Under the pieces are notes generated by a model. It was not told where the DNA came from, ran no database searches, and worked only from the letters and a program-made list of their open reading frames with translations. The position numbers and the translations under genes are program-made. This document shows, in pieces, positions 5,320 to 12,940 of a stretch of DNA of 36,612 bases. Source of the stretch: GCA-2747515 sp964427825 (GTDB lineage: Bacteria; Patescibacteriota; Minisyncoccia; Moranbacterales; GCA-2747515); contig CAYRUU010000005.1 in the NCBI GenBank assembly GCA_964427825.1, positions 1 through 36,612 on the forward strand, read 5' to 3'. Numbering within the stretch: position 1 is the stretch's first letter; every line of letters starts with the position of its first letter.

Positions 5320-8300
5320 ATGACGCGTTTTGCAAAAGTGGACACGAACAAAAAATTTCCGGAGATGGAGCGCGAGGTGATGGTACGGTGGAAGAAGGAT
5401 AAGACGTTTGAAAAGTCTGTGGCGCAGCGCGAGGGTGCGCCGTCGTATACGTTTTACGATGGACCGCCGTTTGCCACGGGGCTGCCACACTATGGGCATA
5501 TTGTGGCGAGTGTTTTGAAGGATGTGGTACCGCGGTATTGGACGATGCGCGGGTACAAAGTGGAACGCACGTGGGGGTGGGATTGCCACGGCTTGCCGAT
5601 TGAGAACATTGTGGAGAAGGAGCTGGGGTCCAAGAAAAAGAAAGATATTGAGGCGATGGGGGTGAAAAAATTTAATGATTTGTGTCGCTCCAAGGTGCTG
5701 ACGTATGCGGCGCAATGGCAGGAGGTTGTGGAGCGGCTGGGACGATGGGCGGATATGCGACGCGCGTATCGTACAATGGACACCGATTACATGGAAAGCG
5801 TGTGGTGGGTGTTTAAGACGCTGTGGGATAAAGGGCTCATTTACAAAGACTACCGCGCCATGCATATTTGCCCGCGGTGCGAAACGACGCTGTCACAGCA
5901 GGAGGTTTCGGAGGGATACCAAGACATTAAGGATTTATCGGTGATTGCAAAGTTTGAGCTGGTGGACGAACCGGGAACGTATGTGTTGGCATGGACGACC
6001 ACACCATGGACACTGCCCGGCAATGTGGCGTTGGCGGTGGGGGAGGAGATTGCATATGTGAAAGTGCGTCTTGTCGATCATCCCGAACACGTTCGGGATG
6101 ACGTCTATTATATTGTCGCAAAACAAAAAGTGGAGGAAGTGTTTGCGGGGAAAGCGTGTGAAGTCGTGGAGGAGTTTTCCGGTGATGCGTTGGTTGGTAA
6201 AAAATATGCGCCGCTGTTTGATGTGTACTATAACGACAAAGGTCTCACGCATCGGGAAAACGGATGGCACATCTACGCGGCAGATTTTGTGACGACGGAC
6301 GAAGGCACGGGTGTGGTGCATATTGCACCGGCGTTTGGCGAGGATGATATGCGATTGGGGAAGGAGAAAAACCTGCCGTTTGTGCAACATGTGAGCATGG
6401 ATGGTAGTTTTACTCAAGCGTTGGGAGAATTGGCGGGACGTAATGTCAAGCCGATTGGCGATCATCAGGCGACGGATGTAGCAATCATCAAGTATTTGGC
6501 ACAGCGGGGCACATTGTTCAGTAAGCAAAAATACGAGCACAGTTACCCGCATTGCTGGCGTTGCGACACGCCGCTCATCAACTATGCGACGAGTTCGTGG
6601 TTTGTGAAAGTGACAGGTATTAAGGATAGGGCATTGACATTGGCAAAAGAGATCAGCTGGTCGCCGGCGAATATGAAAGAGGGACGCTTTGGGAAATGGT
6701 TGGAAGGTGCGCGCGATTGGTCCATTTCGCGGCAGCGGTTTTGGGCGAGTGTGATGCCGGTGTGGGTGTGTGACGACTGTGAGGCGATGACGGTGGTGGG
6801 ATCGGTTGCGGAGATCGCGGAACATTTTGACGATCCCAATACGCTGTTTTTGGTACGGCATGGTGAAGCGGAGTCCAATGTGCGGGGCTTTGTGAATGCC
6901 GATGTGCACAACACGACCAATCACCTCACGGAGCGTGGGCGCGCGGAAGTGAAGCGAACGGCACGTCGCTTGGCACAGCAAAAGATTGACGTCATTTTTG
7001 CGTCACCGCTTTTGCGCACGCAGGAAACGGCACAGATCATCGCCGATGCCACCGGTGCGACGATCATCACGGACGATCGTTTGCGCGAGTTTGGTATGGG
7101 TGTGTTTGAGGGTAAGAAAACGAGCGAGTCACTTTTTGCGGTGTTTCCACAGTGGCCAACAGATGCGGACGAACAGGCGCGTGCACGCTATGCTGTGGAG
7201 CAAGAGGCGGATCTCATCGCGCGACTGCGGGCGTTTACGGACGACGTTAATGCACGCTACAAGAACCATAAGATCGTTGTGGTGTCGCACGGTGACACAC
7301 TGCAGGGACTCTATCATATGCTGCACGGCACGAATCGCATTGCGCGCTATCGTACAGATTGGTATCCGCAGACGGGTAGCGTCAAGCGCGTGTACACCAA
7401 GCCGGTGGATTTGCACAAGCATGTGGTGGATGACATTGTGCTTTCATGTGCGGAGTGTCGGGGCACAATGCGTCGTATTCCCGACGTGCTGGACACGTGG
7501 TTTGACAGCGGATCCATGCCATATGCGCAACAACACTATCCGTTTGATCATGCAGAGGATTTTGACAACTATTTTCCGGCGGATTTTATCGCCGAAGGTG
7601 TGGATCAGACGCGTGCATGGTTCTACTATCAGCACGTGTTGGGGACGGCAATCAAAGATTCCGTGGCGTTTAAAAACGTGATCGTCAATGGCATTGCTCT
7701 GGCGGCAGATGGCAAGAAGATGAGCAAGAAACTCCAAAACTATCCTGATCCGATGACGATGTTTGACACGTATGGGTCGGACAGCGTGCGGTTCTATTTG
7801 ATGAGTTCGCCGGTTGTGGCGGCACAAAATTTGAATTTCATTGAGGGCGACGTGTCGGAGGTGATGCGTGGCATGATGCGCATGTTGTGGAATTCGTATG
7901 CGTTTTTCACGCTCTATGCAGACATTGATGGATGGGAACCTCGCGAAGAGTGGGATCCTGCGCATGTGACGCATGTGTTGGACAGGTGGATCGTGTCAGA
8001 ACTACACGCGACCATGGCGGCGTTTCACACGCACATGGAGGCGTATGCATTGCACAAGGCGGCACGGGTGTTTCCGCCGTTTATTGACGGGCTATCCAAT
8101 TGGTATATTCGTCGCAGTCGCAAGCGTTTTTGGAAGAGTGAAAATGACGGCGACAAAAACGACGCCTATGCGACGCTGTACTACGTGTTGACGGAAACGG
8201 CGAAACTTTTGGCGCCGTTCACGCCGTTTGTGACGGAGGAAATCTATTGTGGGCTTGGGCACACTTCATCGGTGCATTTGGCGGATGTGCCGATGGCACG

Positions 8301-8844
8301 TGTAGAGTTGATTGACGATGTCGCCAACGATGCCATGCGAACGACGCGCGACATCATCAGTGCGGGATTGACGCTGCGTGCACAGGCAAAGATCAAAGTG
8401 CGGCAGCCGTTGGCGCAGTTGTCCGTAGAGTGCGGTGCATGGAAGGCGTCGCAAGAGATGCGGGATATTGTGTGCGATGAGTTGAATGTGAAGCGTGTGG
8501 TGGAGGTGAAGATGATTGACACACAGGTGCCGCATACTGCGGATGTTGGTGGAGTGAAGGTGCTGTTGGATACGGTTATCACGGAGACGCTGCGCGTAGA
8601 GGGGCAGGCACGCGAGCTGGTGCGCATCATTCAGCAGCTGCGCAAGAAGGCGGGTTATAATGTGGATGATCGAATTGTGGTGAGTGTCCAGGGGTGTGAT
8701 GCGGTATTGGATGCGCACGGGGCGCTTGTGGCGCGCGAGGTTTTGGCGGCGTCTGTGGGGCGATCTGCGGTGAAAAATGCCGACCATGTGGAAACCTTTG
8801 CCATTGATGCTATGATGGTAACAGTGACATTACGCAAGAAGTAA
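5320..8844 (+). CDS. ileS: Isoleucyl-tRNA synthetase (type 2) with an embedded histidine-phosphatase domain
   Basis: Attaches isoleucine to tRNA-Ile in the cytoplasm. The class I signatures are GLPHYGH (HIGH-type, residues 54-60) and GKKMSKKLQNYPDP (KMSKS-type). The GLPHYGH form and the C-terminal region place it with the eukaryote-like IleRS2 group, whose characterised members resist mupirocin. The start at 5320 follows GAGGG and lies just past the T-box terminator; an in-frame start at 5206 would place 38 codons in the riboswitch and is rejected. The oddity is an insert of about 187 residues (roughly 507-694, bases 6838-7401) between a CDDC and a CAEC zinc-ribbon pair. It is a whole histidine-phosphatase domain with RHGE (H514), SPLLRTQETA, EFGMGVFEG and VSHGDTLQ (H657), so all catalytic positions look intact. 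Total 1174 residues, against about 1000-1050 for usual IleRS2. The function of the insert is unknown. Confidence 0.96.
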   Translation: MTRFAKVDTNKKFPEMEREVMVRWKKDKTFEKSVAQREGAPSYTFYDGPPFATGLPHYGHIVASVLKDVVPRYWTMRGYKVERTWGWDCHGLPIENIVEKELGSKKKKDIEAMGVKKFNDLCRSKVLTYAAQWQEVVERLGRWADMRRAYRTMDTDYMESVWWVFKTLWDKGLIYKDYRAMHICPRCETTLSQQEVSEGYQDIKDLSVIAKFELVDEPGTYVLAWTTTPWTLPGNVALAVGEEIAYVKVRLVDHPEHVRDDVYYIVAKQKVEEVFAGKACEVVEEFSGDALVGKKYAPLFDVYYNDKGLTHRENGWHIYAADFVTTDEGTGVVHIAPAFGEDDMRLGKEKNLPFVQHVSMDGSFTQALGELAGRNVKPIGDHQATDVAIIKYLAQRGTLFSKQKYEHSYPHCWRCDTPLINYATSSWFVKVTGIKDRALTLAKEISWSPANMKEGRFGKWLEGARDWSISRQRFWASVMPVWVCDDCEAMTVVGSVAEIAEHFDDPNTLFLVRHGEAESNVRGFVNADVHNTTNHLTERGRAEVKRTARRLAQQKIDVIFASPLLRTQETAQIIADATGATIITDDRLREFGMGVFEGKKTSESLFAVFPQWPTDADEQARARYAVEQEADLIARLRAFTDDVNARYKNHKIVVVSHGDTLQGLYHMLHGTNRIARYRTDWYPQTGSVKRVYTKPVDLHKHVVDDIVLSCAECRGTMRRIPDVLDTWFDSGSMPYAQQHYPFDHAEDFDNYFPADFIAEGVDQTRAWFYYQHVLGTAIKDSVAFKNVIVNGIALAADGKKMSKKLQNYPDPMTMFDTYGSDSVRFYLMSSPVVAAQNLNFIEGDVSEVMRGMMRMLWNSYAFFTLYADIDGWEPREEWDPAHVTHVLDRWIVSELHATMAAFHTHMEAYALHKAARVFPPFIDGLSNWYIRRSRKRFWKSENDGDKNDAYATLYYVLTETAKLLAPFTPFVTEEIYCGLGHTSSVHLADVPMARVELIDDVANDAMRTTRDIISAGLTLRAQAKIKVRQPLAQLSVECGAWKASQEMRDIVCDELNVKRVVEVKMIDTQVPHTADVGGVKVLLDTVITETLRVEGQARELVRIIQQLRKKAGYNVDDRIVVSVQGCDAVLDAHGALVAREVLAASVGRSAVKNADHVETFAIDAMMVTVTLRKK
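6838..7401 (+). other. Histidine-phosphatase domain inserted in IleRS
   Basis: The in-frame segment encodes a phosphoglycerate-mutase-like histidine phosphatase: a phospho-accepting histidine in LFLVRHGEAESN, arginine in SPLLRTQET, acid in LREFGMGVFEG and the second histidine in VVVSHGDTLQG. Typical stand-alone members are about 190-210 residues, so the domain is essentially complete. Codon use and base composition match the flanking synthetase, which argues against a recent insertion. The reading frame is continuous on both sides and there are no intein splice motifs. Confidence 0.93.
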
Positions 8845-8884
8845 AACATGATTGCACGGTGCGCAGACATATACGAGTAGAACT

Positions 8885-9604
8885 ATGAAACAAAATTATC
8901 ATGCCATTGTGTTGGATAAGCGCGACACGGGCGAAGCGGATCGCATCTACACATTTTATACCAAAGAAAACGGGCTCATGCGAACGGTGGCGCGCTCGGT
9001 ACGCAAGCCGGGCGCACGCATGGCGTCGCAGGTGGAGGATTTCACGTGTGCGCATGTTTCCATTGCCAAAAACGGCGGGCGCGGCGCGCTTGCCGGTGCC
9101 GTGGCGGAGCGCTACCACGACAGTTTACGCTCCGATTTTGTGGCGCTGTGCCATGTGGATCGCGCGCGGCGGATTTTTGTGTCGCTGGTGCATGAGGACG
9201 ATGCAGATGCACGGCTCTATGTGCTGTGGGAGACGTATTTGCTGCAGATGGATACATGCGTTTCCACAATGCAAGATCGTTTGTCACTGGCGTGGATCAC
9301 GCATGCGTTTCTCATGCAATTGTATGCGCTTTTGGGTTATACGTTTCGCGTGGGTGCGTGCACAGTGTGCGCACAGACGTTGCACGCGACGCGCGCCGGT
9401 TTCAGTGCACATCGCGGCGGGATGGTGTGCCATCGTTGCGTGCACGGCGAGCACGTGTGTGCAACGGATGCCGATACGGTGAAGGCGCTGCGCGTGATGA
9501 CGGCACATCCGCTTGCACAGTTGCACAAAGTTGTCGTCAATGCGCATGTGGAGCGCCAGTTGGCGCGCATCACGAGTGCTATTGCGCAGTGGATCGTGCG
9601 CTAG
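8885..9604 (+). CDS. recO: DNA repair protein RecO
   Basis: The 239-residue protein fits RecO, which anneals single strands and helps load RecA with RecF/RecR during recombinational repair. The N-terminal OB fold is seen in YHAIVLDKRDTGEADRIYT and GLMRTVARSVRKP, the usual start of the family. The C-terminal part carries a four-cysteine zinc site: CTVC near residues 156-159 and CHRC about 25 residues later. I chose the ATG at 8885, since the open frame upstream begins at a TTG with nothing to support it. It follows ileS after 40 bases and may share its transcript. Nothing odd apart from a compact middle section. Confidence 0.88.
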   Translation: MKQNYHAIVLDKRDTGEADRIYTFYTKENGLMRTVARSVRKPGARMASQVEDFTCAHVSIAKNGGRGALAGAVAERYHDSLRSDFVALCHVDRARRIFVSLVHEDDADARLYVLWETYLLQMDTCVSTMQDRLSLAWITHAFLMQLYALLGYTFRVGACTVCAQTLHATRAGFSAHRGGMVCHRCVHGEHVCATDADTVKALRVMTAHPLAQLHKVVVNAHVERQLARITSAIAQWIVR

Positions 9605-9608
9605 ATGT

Positions 9609-9616
9609 GGTATAAT
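9609..9616 (+). promoter_or_regulatory. Extended -10 promoter of the Ig-like surface protein gene
   Basis: TGGTATAAT (TATAAT at 9611-9616) is an extended -10 box without an obvious -35. Initiation near 9623 gives a leader of about 30 bases lacking a clear Shine-Dalgarno before the ATG at 9654. Confidence 0.6.
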
Positions 9617-9653
9617 AAAAGACATGCCTCACAGGATCTAAAATACAAAAATT

Positions 9654-11522
9654 ATGGCTCTTCAAGATATTGAAAAAGACCTCCAGCAGCGTGACTCACA
9701 GTTGAAAAATCGGCAGCGCAAGGCGACGCCGTATGATGTGTGGTCGTCGGATATTGCTGGTGCACAGGAGCAGGTTGTGCCGAGTACGTGGCAAAAAATC
9801 ACCGATCAGTTGGGGCCAACGCGCGCCAAGGCGCTACTCATCGGCGTGATCGGGTTGACGGTCGTGACGGCGATCATGGTGACTGTCGTGCTTGTTGTAC
9901 GTTATCAGCAGGGATTTTTTCGCAATGAAAACGTGTCCATTGTGGTGGAGGCGCCGGCATCTGTGGCGAGTACAGCGTTGACGGAGGTGGTATTTACTGT
10001 GCGCAATGACAATCGTGCGGCATTGGTGAATGCGGACATTGCCGTACAATTTGGATCATATTTTGTACCGGTGGATGGGCAAGAGCATTTTCATCGTGAA
10101 GGTACGGGAGGTGGCACAATTGCGGTTGGTACAATTGTTGGCGGTGGGACCTCCACAGTGTCTTTGGCGGGATATTTCAATGGGCCGCGCGGGGCGATGG
10201 CGGATGTTTCTGGTGTGGTGCGCTATGTGCCGGATGGTACGACGGTGCGCTATGAGACCATGGGGCGCAGTGCAACAATGATCACACAGTCGCCGCTCAC
10301 GATTGACGTGAATGCACCCAATGATGTGGCAAATGGCAATCTTGTGGATATCGGCTTTGTTGTGCACAATACAAGCACGGAAGACATGCACGATCTCGCT
10401 CTGACCATTGAGTTGCCGCAAGGGTTTTCCGTGGTCAATACGGTGCCCGCACCCAATCACGGATTTGTGTGGATGTTGAACACGGTGCCGGCACGCGGGG
10501 AAGTGGTGGTGCGCTTGCGTGGCACGGTGAGTGGTGATGTGGGCGCGTCGCACATGTTTCGCGCCATTGCGCGCAGCAGCAAAGACCAATCCGTGATTTT
10601 TGCACAGACGGATTATACACCGCGGATGATTCAGTCGCCGCTGATGCTTGCACAGGCAGTGGACGGGCGAGAGGGGATCGCCTATGCGGGCGAGCATCTT
10701 ACATACCGCATCACGTATCACAATATTGGTGGTACGCCACTGCGCGATGCAATTGTGCGCGTGCGCTTGGATGCGCGTGCGTTGGATTTGTCACAGTTGA
10801 AACTCATCAATGGCGGTGACTATCATCCCGACGATCACTCCATCACGTGGAAGGCGAGTGATGTACCGGGATTAAAATTGCTTGCACCAAACGATCAGGG
10901 AACGGTAGCGTTTTCTGTGCCGGTTGTCGCACAGTTGCCCGTTGAAAGCGAAAAGGATTTTCACTATACAGTGTCCACCGTGGCATCCATTGACAGTCCC
11001 GATGTGCCGTCCGCCATTCGGGAAAACAAGACTATTTTGAGCAGTGTGTTGACGGTGCCAATTGGTGCAAAGGTGTTGCCGACCACAGAGCTGACGTACA
11101 AGGAAGGTGCCATGCCACTGCGCGTGGGGCAGTCAACGACCTATAACCTGACGTTTTCTGTTGGTAGTGTGAACAATGATCTTGCGCAGGTGCGCATGAT
11201 TCTGCCACTTCCCACACACATGACATTTCATAGTGCTTCTGGCGAAGGCGTGGTGTTCAATGAGCGGACCAATGAGGTGGTGTGGAATGTGGGGACGATT
11301 GCGCACGGTGCCGGCGTGGTGAGCCCTGCACCAGAGATGACAGTCACGTTGTCGCTGGTGCCAAGTATTGATCAGCGCGGTGGTATTCCGCCTGTGGTGG
11401 TGAACGCCTATGCCATTACCGGTGTGGACACCTTTATCAACAAGCCGTTTTCTTTGCAGCGGTCGTCGATTGATACGTCGGCGGCAAATCAAGGTTACGG
11501 GATGAGTGCTGTGGTGGAATAG
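9654..11522 (+). CDS. Membrane-anchored Ig/DUF11-like surface protein
   Basis: The 622-residue protein has a cytoplasmic N-terminus of about 58 residues, one transmembrane helix at about 59-84 (LLIGVIGLTVVTAIMVTVVL), and about 530 outside residues. The outside part is a row of beta-sandwich repeats with the DUF11/CARDB look: patterns such as VDIGFVVHNTSTEDMHDLAL, LTYRITYHNIGGTPLRDAIV and TTYNLTFSVGSVNNDLAQVR recur about every 110-130 residues. No enzyme motif is visible. It has its own promoter and lies directly before the LysM/LytR_C gene. A structural cell-surface role is likely; the partner is unknown. Similar type II anchored beta-repeat proteins are frequent in CPR genomes. Confidence 0.75.
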   Translation: MALQDIEKDLQQRDSQLKNRQRKATPYDVWSSDIAGAQEQVVPSTWQKITDQLGPTRAKALLIGVIGLTVVTAIMVTVVLVVRYQQGFFRNENVSIVVEAPASVASTALTEVVFTVRNDNRAALVNADIAVQFGSYFVPVDGQEHFHREGTGGGTIAVGTIVGGGTSTVSLAGYFNGPRGAMADVSGVVRYVPDGTTVRYETMGRSATMITQSPLTIDVNAPNDVANGNLVDIGFVVHNTSTEDMHDLALTIELPQGFSVVNTVPAPNHGFVWMLNTVPARGEVVVRLRGTVSGDVGASHMFRAIARSSKDQSVIFAQTDYTPRMIQSPLMLAQAVDGREGIAYAGEHLTYRITYHNIGGTPLRDAIVRVRLDARALDLSQLKLINGGDYHPDDHSITWKASDVPGLKLLAPNDQGTVAFSVPVVAQLPVESEKDFHYTVSTVASIDSPDVPSAIRENKTILSSVLTVPIGAKVLPTTELTYKEGAMPLRVGQSTTYNLTFSVGSVNNDLAQVRMILPLPTHMTFHSASGEGVVFNERTNEVVWNVGTIAHGAGVVSPAPEMTVTLSLVPSIDQRGGIPPVVVNAYAITGVDTFINKPFSLQRSSIDTSAANQGYGMSAVVE

Positions 11523-11544
11523 TTCACCGATACCACCTCTTTAT

Positions 11545-11552
11545 GGTATAAT
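11545..11552 (+). promoter_or_regulatory. Extended -10 promoter of the LysM/LytR_C gene
   Basis: TGGTATAAT with TATAAT at 11547-11552. It overlaps an in-frame ATG at 11551, so that ATG cannot be the start for transcripts from this promoter; the next one, at 11584, is used in the annotation. Confidence 0.6.
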
Positions 11553-11583
11553 GAACGAAGAAACACGTTTGAATGAACATACT

Positions 11584-12897
11584 ATGTTTGGATTAGGAAA
11601 AAAACGCAAGAAAAAAAACAGTGACGCGCCGATGATGGATTATGTCGTGCGCGACGGTGATCACATCATCTCTATTGCACAGGCGCACGGCATGGCATGG
11701 ACGGATTTCGCGACACACAACCACATTGAGCCGCCGTATATTCTTGTGCCGGGGACGGTTGTGCGCGTACCGGCTGTAGAAGGCGTTGCTGGAGAAGAAG
11801 ATGCGACTATGCCATCGCCGCGCGTGATCGGAACATCGCAGCACTATAGTGCACCCGTTGCAGATGTGTCGTCCGATGCACATGTGCCTGATGCGACACA
11901 TGTGACGCAGACAGATGAGCGAGCAATGGAAGATCATGGCATAGTGGTGCCAATGTCATCGCAGGTACAGCGCAAGAGTAGCTTGCAACCGATGTCCGCG
12001 CAGAATAGTGAGAATAGTGTACCACCACCGGATCACTCCGTACAGCTGCCCATGCAGTCACGTGATGCACATAGAGCATCCGATGATGAAAGCGTGCAAG
12101 ATGATGGTGCGGGTGTGCTGCAGCAACGTGATGCAGGGACAGGCGCGTTGCCGACGACGCAGAATAGCGTCGCGCCGCAACGCAGAATCATGTATGCGCC
12201 GCCGGAGAGCATGATTGCGCAACCGGCATCAGAGCCGACAACACGTGCCATTGACATTGAGTGGATGCGCGATGATGAGGCTACCTATGCCGAAGAAATG
12301 TCCAAACAACAAAAGCGAACAAGCAGGTGGATGACGGTTATTGTGCTTTTCGTCCTTACGATCATCGGTGGTGCTGCTGTTTTTGCCTATCTCTATCTCT
12401 TGCCGCAGGCAACACGCGATCGTGTGTCATTGGACGCACTGATTCGTTCGTACGACGACACACCGACGGTAGAGCAAGGATTCGCAGAGGTTGCACAGGA
12501 CACTGACGCAGTGTCGGATGTGACAATGGAGGAAGTACCTGCTGCGACAGACGAGCAGTTGTCTGATGCTGTGCTACAGACGACGGACGAGGAGAGGTCG
12601 TCTTTGTCGCAACCAGCGGACCTCACCGTGCAGGTGTTGAATGCCGGTGGTCCCATAGGCGCGGCGGGTACAGTGACAACACTCTTGAAAGACAAAAAGT
12701 ATGCTACGCGAACAGCACAAAATGCCAAGAACAGCTATGCGGGCACGGTGATCTATTACGCTGCGGGCAAGAAGGCGGACGCGGACGCGGTGGCACAGTT
12801 GCTGCCGGCGACATACGGCACGCCGAAGGTGGAGGAGTCCGCAGATGTAGCAGCGACCTATGCGACGCAAATCGTCGTTGTGATTGGTGCGCAGTAG
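11584..12897 (+). CDS. LysM domain, transmembrane helix and LytR_C-domain envelope protein
   Basis: 437 residues. Residues 19-63 form a LysM peptidoglycan-binding module (YVVRDGDHIISIAQAHG then YILVPGTVVRVP). A low-complexity, Gln/Ser/Asp-rich linker to about residue 240 follows, then a transmembrane helix at about 249-275. The C-terminal domain at about 346-437 begins DLTVQVLNAGGPIGAAG and matches LytR_C, found at the end of LytR-CpsA-Psr and related wall proteins. The order is unusual: a LysM before the only membrane helix would lie inside the cell if the helix is a simple type II anchor, unless topology differs. The start at 11584 is preferred because the upstream ATG overlaps the promoter. 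Probably involved in envelope or wall organisation; no enzyme motif. Confidence 0.8.
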   Translation: MFGLGKKRKKKNSDAPMMDYVVRDGDHIISIAQAHGMAWTDFATHNHIEPPYILVPGTVVRVPAVEGVAGEEDATMPSPRVIGTSQHYSAPVADVSSDAHVPDATHVTQTDERAMEDHGIVVPMSSQVQRKSSLQPMSAQNSENSVPPPDHSVQLPMQSRDAHRASDDESVQDDGAGVLQQRDAGTGALPTTQNSVAPQRRIMYAPPESMIAQPASEPTTRAIDIEWMRDDEATYAEEMSKQQKRTSRWMTVIVLFVLTIIGGAAVFAYLYLLPQATRDRVSLDALIRSYDDTPTVEQGFAEVAQDTDAVSDVTMEEVPAATDEQLSDAVLQTTDEERSSLSQPADLTVQVLNAGGPIGAAGTVTTLLKDKKYATRTAQNAKNSYAGTVIYYAAGKKADADAVAQLLPATYGTPKVEESADVAATYATQIVVVIGAQ

Positions 12898-12940
12898 CGC
12901 AATGTACCGCAAATAACAATACACATACACAAACTATTTT

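Noticed and set aside
5935..6981. 348-codon open frame antisense to ileS
   Set aside because: A shadow of the GC-rich ileS frame: His/Arg-rich translation with no domain or ribosome binding site. The same applies to 6986-7681 (+), 10056-10721 (-) and 19839-20612 (-).
6838..7401. Intein or homing element in ileS
   Set aside because: No splice-junction Cys/Ser or HN motif and no endonuclease motif; the insert is a recognisable histidine phosphatase.
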